From Lachnospira sp. (GTDB taxonomy: Bacteria; Bacillota; Clostridia; Lachnospirales; Lachnospiraceae), in the NCBI GenBank assembly GCA_017626275.1, contig JAGAJD010000174.1, forward strand, positions 1 to 10,201: 10,201 nt of DNA, in the 5' to 3' direction. A model generated the notes under the pieces. That model saw nothing but the letters and a program-made list of their open reading frames with translations, was not told where the DNA came from and ran no database searches. Both the position numbers and the translations under genes were made by a program. The stretch's first letter is position 1. Each line of letters begins with the position of its first letter. Below are positions 7,901-10,201 of this stretch, piece by piece.

Positions 7901-8377
7901 CTTAATCATATCAGTGATATCACTTACTGTAACTTCAACAGGCTTAGTATGTGCATATACCTGATATGTTCCGTCATCTGTTCCTACATTAGTTGTTCTT
8001 GTCGTAGCATTTGATGATGTAGTAGTCTGTGCATACTTAATCTTTGTAGTATCGTCCTTGATTGGCAGATACAGTACAGCCTTTGATCGGAACTTTAACT
8101 GGTTAGAATCAAATGTAACATTATCACCGGATTCCTCAGCGTATATAATACCTGTGTATACGTCTGACCCTGCTACTGCAGTTCCGTCAAGAATCTGTCC
8201 TTTGACCGGTACTGCCTTTCCTGCATTGCTTGAAAAATCATATGTCTGCGCTGATGTTGTTACTTCAACTGCAGCATATGCCGTAATATTTCCAAGCGGC
8301 ACATAAACTGTTGTTGTCATAATTGTAGCTGCTGCCACAATCGACACTGCTTTTTTCAATAGCTTATTTCTTCTCAT
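4250..8377 (-). CDS. Large secreted surface pectinesterase (pectin methylesterase, CE8)
   Basis: A 1375-aa secreted enzyme that should demethylate pectin homogalacturonan, releasing methanol. Order of parts: signal peptide (1-35, cut near AYA-AVE); beta-rich module (about 40-185); three Ig/CarboxypepD-like repeats (about 190-275, 280-370, 372-452); CE8 beta-helix catalytic domain (about 461-825); FIVAR helical repeat (831-894); beta-sandwich, probably carbohydrate-binding (about 905-1048); second FIVAR (1055-1118); EEKP linker (1120-1135); two aromatic wall-binding modules (1136-1375). Catalytic residues are intact: Q651 and D652 in QDTLYTG, nucleophile D675 in TTDFICG, R742 and W744 in YFGRPWG. 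The region between about 526 and 628 is longer than in compact enterobacterial or plant enzymes. No LPXTG sortase signal or transmembrane anchor, so binding to the wall through the C-terminal modules is inferred. Start ATG 8377 has GGGAGG 5 nt upstream. It has its own promoter and appears monocistronic. Confidence 0.95.
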   Translation of the reverse strand: MRRNKLLKKAVSIVAAATIMTTTVYVPLGNITAYAAVEVTTSAQTYDFSSNAGKAVPVKGQILDGTAVAGSDVYTGIIYAEESGDNVTFDSNQLKFRSKAVLYLPIKDDTTKIKYAQTTTSSNATTRTTNVGTDDGTYQVYAHTKPVEVTVSDITDMIKVINGKKYIAIYSHGDVKVTKITLTEYNPINRVAVTGTIKGAAENGIDTIVFKNKDTGEVTTAKVDAEGKYSTVLKRVEGNSSYVAAVAKTGFKLDNTDNANQLTLTGNEADASADFSVVEAEVATVTGTFTGVPDSALKGDLELVLVPEDDMLMEQKAELTKTADGSYTMKAVITPDVNYSCKLVNANDYEVTQVINAKAGASTVDVAATAKAVYTVSGTFYASDKSSPAVSKVTFTNMNEEGYTYTFDATKDGYTAKLRAGEYETSAEVEGYTVFDHVSVKDADVTNVIFLEGPEVTSEVPYKAEVTAGKGQEYGTIQEAVDAITRMKRENGERVTIKLTDSLYREQVVIKTPNVTILPAEGVTPTVSWYYGIGYSYYSVNPENKWEYTLKYAVDKYTTTMVNKNWGTTVDLEPTATGFRSENVIYESSFNRYMTDEEIADGIGKAIDVNKDDRSNKETNVQLNKNKERACAMYIQADNVEYKNCQFLSSQDTLYTGSGNESIYFKDCIIEGTTDFICGSGNPVFDSCTLSIYGYSDKVGDGGYITASKEAGAHGYLFNNCKVVNTSYAGIKAGTKRIYFGRPWGAGTKCMFLNTEVESATMIHEAAFATMSNVTPAMANYSEYNTHLADGTAVDTSKRAAGVTMLTEAQAKAVSVEDYFDDWMPLYYYGVDFTVLDSAVRKAEALNAEDYKDFAAVEAALAAAKKLDKATATQDNIDKLAKDINDAVAALEKKGEQTEEGKESIDLSKGLVTTETYGTSGLATITVLEDMPINEPSYLEPLTLDGITYPYFVQGTTGASPKGGQIPTSGAAFKITAQKNSKITFISKATIKTYHFIEVSADGNSVVSDSTAAEIPNKLEFEMNEGTTYYYYADGSKPMVYAIYLEESTGVVKPVDFTALDKAVAAAEKLNAADYKDFTAVEKALAAAKSVDKEAATQADVDTLTKTLNDAVAALEKKQEEKPEEKPEEKPEEKKNGFYEENGVKFWYEDGVKQGTEGRGKEIYDPKTDAWYWLDSVQGGAVAKAKDVYQEYEDGTSKWVRYDKDGHMIKGWDTNENGKYYFDPITGAMAKGVVNIDGTEYRFNDVTGVILDLEFVNDNGKEFWYENGIKQGTQGRGKEIYDPATDGWYWLDAIDGGKKAVSKDVYQESYAGQYADRPDGTGKWVRYDENGRMIKGWSADGNYYFDMITGAMAKGTTTIAGKVYTFDWTTGILQK
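4973..5020 (-). repeat. 12-bp tandem repeat coding the EEKP linker
   Basis: Three EEKP units followed by EEKK, encoded by a nearly perfect 12-bp tandem repeat. It is a flexible acidic/proline linker between the second FIVAR and the wall-binding modules, and a place where slipped-strand length changes could occur in frame. Confidence 0.85.
5024..5215 (-). repeat. Second FIVAR repeat of the pectinesterase
   Basis: Residues 1055-1118, starting VDFTALDKAVAAAEKLNAAD and ending NDAVAALEKK. It matches the other FIVAR copy at about 45 of 64 positions with no gap. FIVAR modules are three-helix spacers or binding units in surface glycan enzymes. Confidence 0.85.
5696..5887 (-). repeat. First FIVAR repeat of the pectinesterase
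   Basis: Residues 831-894, starting VDFTVLDSAVRKAEALNAED directly after the catalytic domain. Together with the second copy it brackets the beta-sandwich at about 905-1048, as if a FIVAR unit had been duplicated around that module. Confidence 0.85.
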
Positions 8378-8410
8378 AATAGCCTCCCTTTACGTATATA
8401 TATTAGTTTT

Positions 8411-8439
8411 ATTTTACTTCTTTTTGTACTTTTTTTCAA
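8411..8439 (-). promoter_or_regulatory. Vegetative promoter of the pectinesterase gene
   Basis: On the minus strand TTGAAA (8439-8434), a 17-bp spacer and TAAAAT (8416-8411), each 5 of 6 to the sigma-A consensus. The predicted start is near 8404, giving a 27-nt leader that contains the GGGAGG ribosome site. This is the best promoter in the window. Confidence 0.7.
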
Positions 8440-8445
8440 CCTTTT

Positions 8446-8501
8446 TGTGCAAAATATATACAATATTTTTATACACGTATGTATTTTGCACATTTTGCAC
8501 A
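8446..8501. promoter_or_regulatory. Three-copy 9-bp operator-like array upstream of the pectinesterase
   Basis: TGTGCAAAA occurs once at 8446-8454 and, in inverse orientation (TTTTGCACA), twice in tandem at 8484-8492 and 8493-8501. The nearest inverse pair extends to 11-bp arms, TGTGCAAAATA at 8446-8456 and TATTTTGCACA at 8482-8492. Relative to the predicted start near 8404 these lie at about -42 to -50, -80 to -88 and -89 to -97, so the nearest copy abuts the -35. This is the geometry of an activator or looping regulator site. The regulator is not in the window. Confidence 0.6.
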
Positions 8502-8546
8502 TGAGTATATTATATTATATAAATCTCTTTTATAAAATAGTATAAA

Positions 8547-8582
8547 AATCCTGTTCTGTCTTGATACTGACAGAACAGGATT
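8547..8582 (-). terminator. Rho-independent terminator after the SpoIID/SpoIIQ-like operon
   Basis: Perfect 14-bp stem AATCCTGTTCTGTC (8547-8560) and GACAGAACAGGATT (8569-8582) with an 8-nt loop. On the minus strand the 3' arm runs into TTTTTATACTATTTTAT, a usable U-tract; on the plus strand CAGCGTG follows. It therefore ends minus-strand transcripts from the 8720-9538 gene and insulates the pectinesterase promoter. Confidence 0.85.
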
Positions 8583-8719
8583 CAGCGTGTCTGTTATTTC
8601 TATATATAAAGCTTTATATATAAAGCACCGGATTAACTCTTAAATCTACCCACCCAAACCATATAAACATCTGCTAACAGTAAAAAAAATTCCGGTGCCT
8701 GTTTTCTTATCCTTTGCTC
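8583..8719. other. Gene-free 3' region with a long-range stem
   Basis: No coding frame is evident. GCACCGGA at 8625-8632 pairs with TCCGGTGC at 8691-8698 across 58 nt. Read on the minus strand, the first arm is followed by an eight-T run and the loop contains a G-rich GGTTTGGGTGGG. It would be the 3' untranslated part of the SpoIIQ-like transcript, before the terminator at 8547-8582. It matches no riboswitch or small-RNA class I know. Confidence 0.4.
8601..8622. repeat. 22-bp perfect palindrome centred on AAGCTT
   Basis: A perfect AT-rich palindrome with TATATATA at both ends and AAGCTT in the middle. It also overlaps a direct repeat: TATATATAAAGC at 8601-8612 recurs at 8615-8626. Function unknown; it lies between the SpoIIQ-like stop and its terminator, so it would be transcribed as a hairpin. 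Confidence 0.6.
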
Positions 8720-9538
8720 TTACTCTTCAAAATATGCTGCCGGGTCAACAGGTGTTCCATCTTTCTCAAGCATAAAGTACAAATTTGCCCCCTCCTGTGT
8801 GTAATAAGCAGTAGGCTGTGCAACCTTACCAAGAAGCTGTCCTCTTACAACCGTATCTCCCTGTTTTACAACAACATCATCTAACAATCCATAGGTAGTA
8901 ACATATCCGTCGCCTATTGCAACAGATACTGTCGTTCCTGTTTCCTCGCTCACGCTTACAGACTGTACAACACCGTCAGCCGCTACGCCTACATTAGTTC
9001 CTGCTTCCGCCGCAATGGAAATTGCCGGATTACATTTGTATACACCAAGCGTCTTAAAATAAATAGTTGTGTCCATGCTGTATTTTAAAACAATTTCACC
9101 GTTTACGGGCTTCATTATTGTATCGCTTTCGCTGAATGAATAGGCTGCTGCCGGATTGCTTTTAGCTGATGTCTGTGCTGCCGGCACTTCTGTTTCCGTT
9201 TCAACAGGCTCCGAGCTTTCTGTTTCTGTATATTCTGTTTCCTGTGTAATAGTTAAGCCCTCAGCCTTTGCGCCGGTATTTGCAGCTTCTGCCTCTTCAA
9301 GACTGTCTGCTTCTCTCAAATCCAATACGTCAGGATACTCCTCCGTCACATCTTCTGTTCTTATCGCTACATTATTGTCCTGTGCCTCGTTTAAGTTTAC
9401 TATGTTTTCTTCATTTTCTGCCTTGCCCGTGTTAGTCTCAACGGAATAGATTCCGTATCCGAGTGTCATAATAAGACCTAAAGTTATTATTGCGGAAAAT
9501 ACTTTTTCTTTATTGAATTTAAAGCCTTTGTCTTTCAT
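8720..9538 (-). CDS. spoIIQ: SpoIIQ-like membrane protein with a degenerate LytM (M23) domain
   Basis: A 272-aa protein with a short basic cytoplasmic tail, one membrane helix (about residues 13-32), an acidic Glu/Thr-rich stalk (about 40-130) and a C-terminal LytM/M23 domain (about 140-270). Fold signatures remain: MKPVNGEIVLKYS, ISIAAEAGTNVGVAADGVV, VVKQGDTVVRGQLLGKV and DGTPVDPAAYF. All expected zinc ligands are gone: the HxxxD motif reads N170-x3-S174, the middle His is L218 in TTYGLLDD, and the HLH motif reads N252-L-Y254. It cannot be a normal endopeptidase. In model spore formers SpoIIQ spans the forespore membrane and pairs with SpoIIIAH as a scaffold; the Bacillus subtilis protein is itself catalytically dead. 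The size, anchor and position 80 bp after a SpoIID-like gene support SpoIIQ. Start ATG 9538 has GGGAGG 5 nt upstream. A non-sporulation LytM activator-type protein is the alternative. Confidence 0.75.
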   Translation of the reverse strand: MKDKGFKFNKEKVFSAIITLGLIMTLGYGIYSVETNTGKAENEENIVNLNEAQDNNVAIRTEDVTEEYPDVLDLREADSLEEAEAANTGAKAEGLTITQETEYTETESSEPVETETEVPAAQTSAKSNPAAAYSFSESDTIMKPVNGEIVLKYSMDTTIYFKTLGVYKCNPAISIAAEAGTNVGVAADGVVQSVSVSEETGTTVSVAIGDGYVTTYGLLDDVVVKQGDTVVRGQLLGKVAQPTAYYTQEGANLYFMLEKDGTPVDPAAYFEE

Positions 9539-9582
9539 ATTAACCTCCCATTCGTCAATGCTTGCTTGACCTTTGATGTTAA

Positions 9583-9612
9583 TATGTTTTCCAGTTTTCC
9601 TAAAACTTATAC
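9583..9612 (-). promoter_or_regulatory. Sigma-F-like promoter for the SpoIIQ-like gene
   Basis: On the minus strand GTATA (9612-9608), 15 bp, then GGAAAACATA (9592-9583). This fits the Bacillus forespore sigma-F pattern GYWTA, about 15 nt, GGnrAnAHTR at all but one position (C instead of A). In Bacillus subtilis spoIIQ is controlled by sigma F, so the match is meaningful, but it is one site in AT-rich DNA. CATATTA at 9586-9580 also resembles a sigma-G -10 but its spacing to GTATA is too long. Confidence 0.4.
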
Positions 9613-9618
9613 TTACGT

Positions 9619-10201
9619 TTATTGTGAAACTATGGTAATTCCGCTGTAAAATTTTTTCAAAATTTCTTCATACGAGCTTCCCTGCTTTGCCATTACGTCT
9701 GCCGTGTACAGACTTACACCAAGACCGTCGCCTGCACCCTTTGTCGTAATTTTAATGCTGCCCTGCAAATCTTCTATTATCATACACGCTGACGGAAGTT
9801 CAAGTATCCGGGCAAATTCAGCTCCCGTCATAATCACATTTCCGACCTGCAATTTGGCAACATAACCGCTGTCTGTCTTAGAAACAATCTGAATATCCTG
9901 AAAAGGTGCATTTTCATGTACTCCTGCCTGATTGTAGACATTCTCTATTTTTTTTACAAAATCCTTATACGAAAACGTTGTGACACAAAGATAATCAGGG
10001 CTTTTGATATCCTCCTGACACTCCACAGGCACAAGATACGCATATTCCTGTCCAAGAAACTGCTCCCCTGACAACGTTTTTCCGCTGCTTATATTAGTAT
10101 ATCTTGCTTCTATATACTGATTATTATACATAATTACATAATTTCCTGTCGCCGCCACGCAGTCTGATAACAGCTCTTTATTTTCTTCATACTTGTCTTT
10201 C
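9619..10201 (-). CDS. spoIID: SpoIID-like protein, C-terminal part
   Basis: The frame is open to the window edge; 193 or so C-terminal residues are seen and the start is outside. The GTG at 10158 is an internal Val codon: the upstream codons read KDKYEENKELLSDC without a stop. SpoIID is a peptidoglycan lytic transglycosylase acting with SpoIIP and SpoIIM in engulfment. Family features: YVIMYNNQYIEARYTNISSGKT (residues split around the usual SGG.T motif), the AYLVPVE segment, FSYKDFVKK, and the C-terminal ITTKGAGDGLGVSLY followed by ADVMAKQGSSYEEILKKFYSG, which closely follows the SpoIID ending. Two oddities: the GHGVGMSQ-type motif reads GDGLGVSLY (9706-9738), and the usual His before SGG is absent (YTNISSGK). 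The catalytic Glu region lies outside the window, so activity cannot be judged. Its SpoIIQ-like neighbour follows after 80 bp on the same strand, the common clostridial order. Confidence 0.85.
   Translation of the reverse strand, partial: KDKYEENKELLSDCVAATGNYVIMYNNQYIEARYTNISSGKTLSGEQFLGQEYAYLVPVECQEDIKSPDYLCVTTFSYKDFVKKIENVYNQAGVHENAPFQDIQIVSKTDSGYVAKLQVGNVIMTGAEFARILELPSACMIIEDLQGSIKITTKGAGDGLGVSLYTADVMAKQGSSYEEILKKFYSGITIVSQ

Noticed and set aside
8484..8501. Tandem TTTTGCACA as a possible CRISPR or iteron origin
   Set aside because: The unit is only 9 bp, with two tandem copies and one inverse copy and no spacers or replication gene; a regulator site fits better.
8583..8719. Riboswitch for the pectinesterase
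   Set aside because: A terminator and then the pectinesterase promoter lie between this region and the gene, and no known riboswitch core could be matched.

Overview
This window is AT-rich DNA from a Gram-positive, low-GC Firmicute. The best guess is a pectin-using Lachnospiraceae of the Lachnospira (Eubacterium) eligens type. The reasons are strong AGGAGG-type ribosome sites, a very large secreted pectin methylesterase with aromatic-rich cell-wall-binding repeats and FIVAR modules, a DegV lipid-binding protein, and a spoIID/spoIIQ-like sporulation pair. The genus is inferred from this combination, not from a marker gene.

Layout. (1) 1-1017, plus: C-terminal part of a cytoplasmic-looking six-hairpin glycosidase. 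(2) 1051-1081: a perfect 12-bp hairpin between convergent genes. (3) 1110-2264, minus: an unrecognised membrane-anchored protein of 384 aa. (4) 2337-3209, minus: DegV-family fatty-acid-binding protein. (5) 3210-3467: divergent, very AT-rich control region with a promoter for each side. (6) 3468-4136, plus: hemolysin-III/PAQR seven-helix membrane protein. (7) 4183-4224: a 14-bp terminator hairpin shared by convergent genes. (8) 4250-8377, minus: the 1375-aa surface pectinesterase, the centrepiece of the window. (9) 8378-8719: 342 bp without a gene, holding the pectinesterase promoter, three copies of a 9-bp operator-like motif, a strong terminator hairpin for the upstream operon, a 22-bp palindrome and a long-range stem. 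(10) 8720-9538, minus: SpoIIQ-like membrane protein with a LytM (M23) fold that has lost every zinc ligand. (11) 9619-10201, minus: C-terminal part of a SpoIID-like protein that runs off the window end.

How they fit. The pectinesterase would remove methyl esters from pectin at the cell surface so that lyases and hydrolases can act. The partial glycosidase at the left edge may serve plant-glycan use too, but nothing in the sequence links the two. SpoIID and SpoIIQ act together in engulfment during sporulation in model spore formers. Here both visible domains carry substitutions at signature positions, so the pair is either decaying or retained for a structural role. DegV, the PAQR protein and the 384-aa protein look like envelope or lipid housekeeping genes.

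No IS element, phage gene, CRISPR array, tRNA or rRNA was seen. The most promising non-standard signals are the triple TGTGCAAAA motif array in front of the pectinesterase, the co-degenerate SpoIID/SpoIIQ pair with a sigma-F-like promoter between them, and the symmetric elements inside the PAQR gene promoter.
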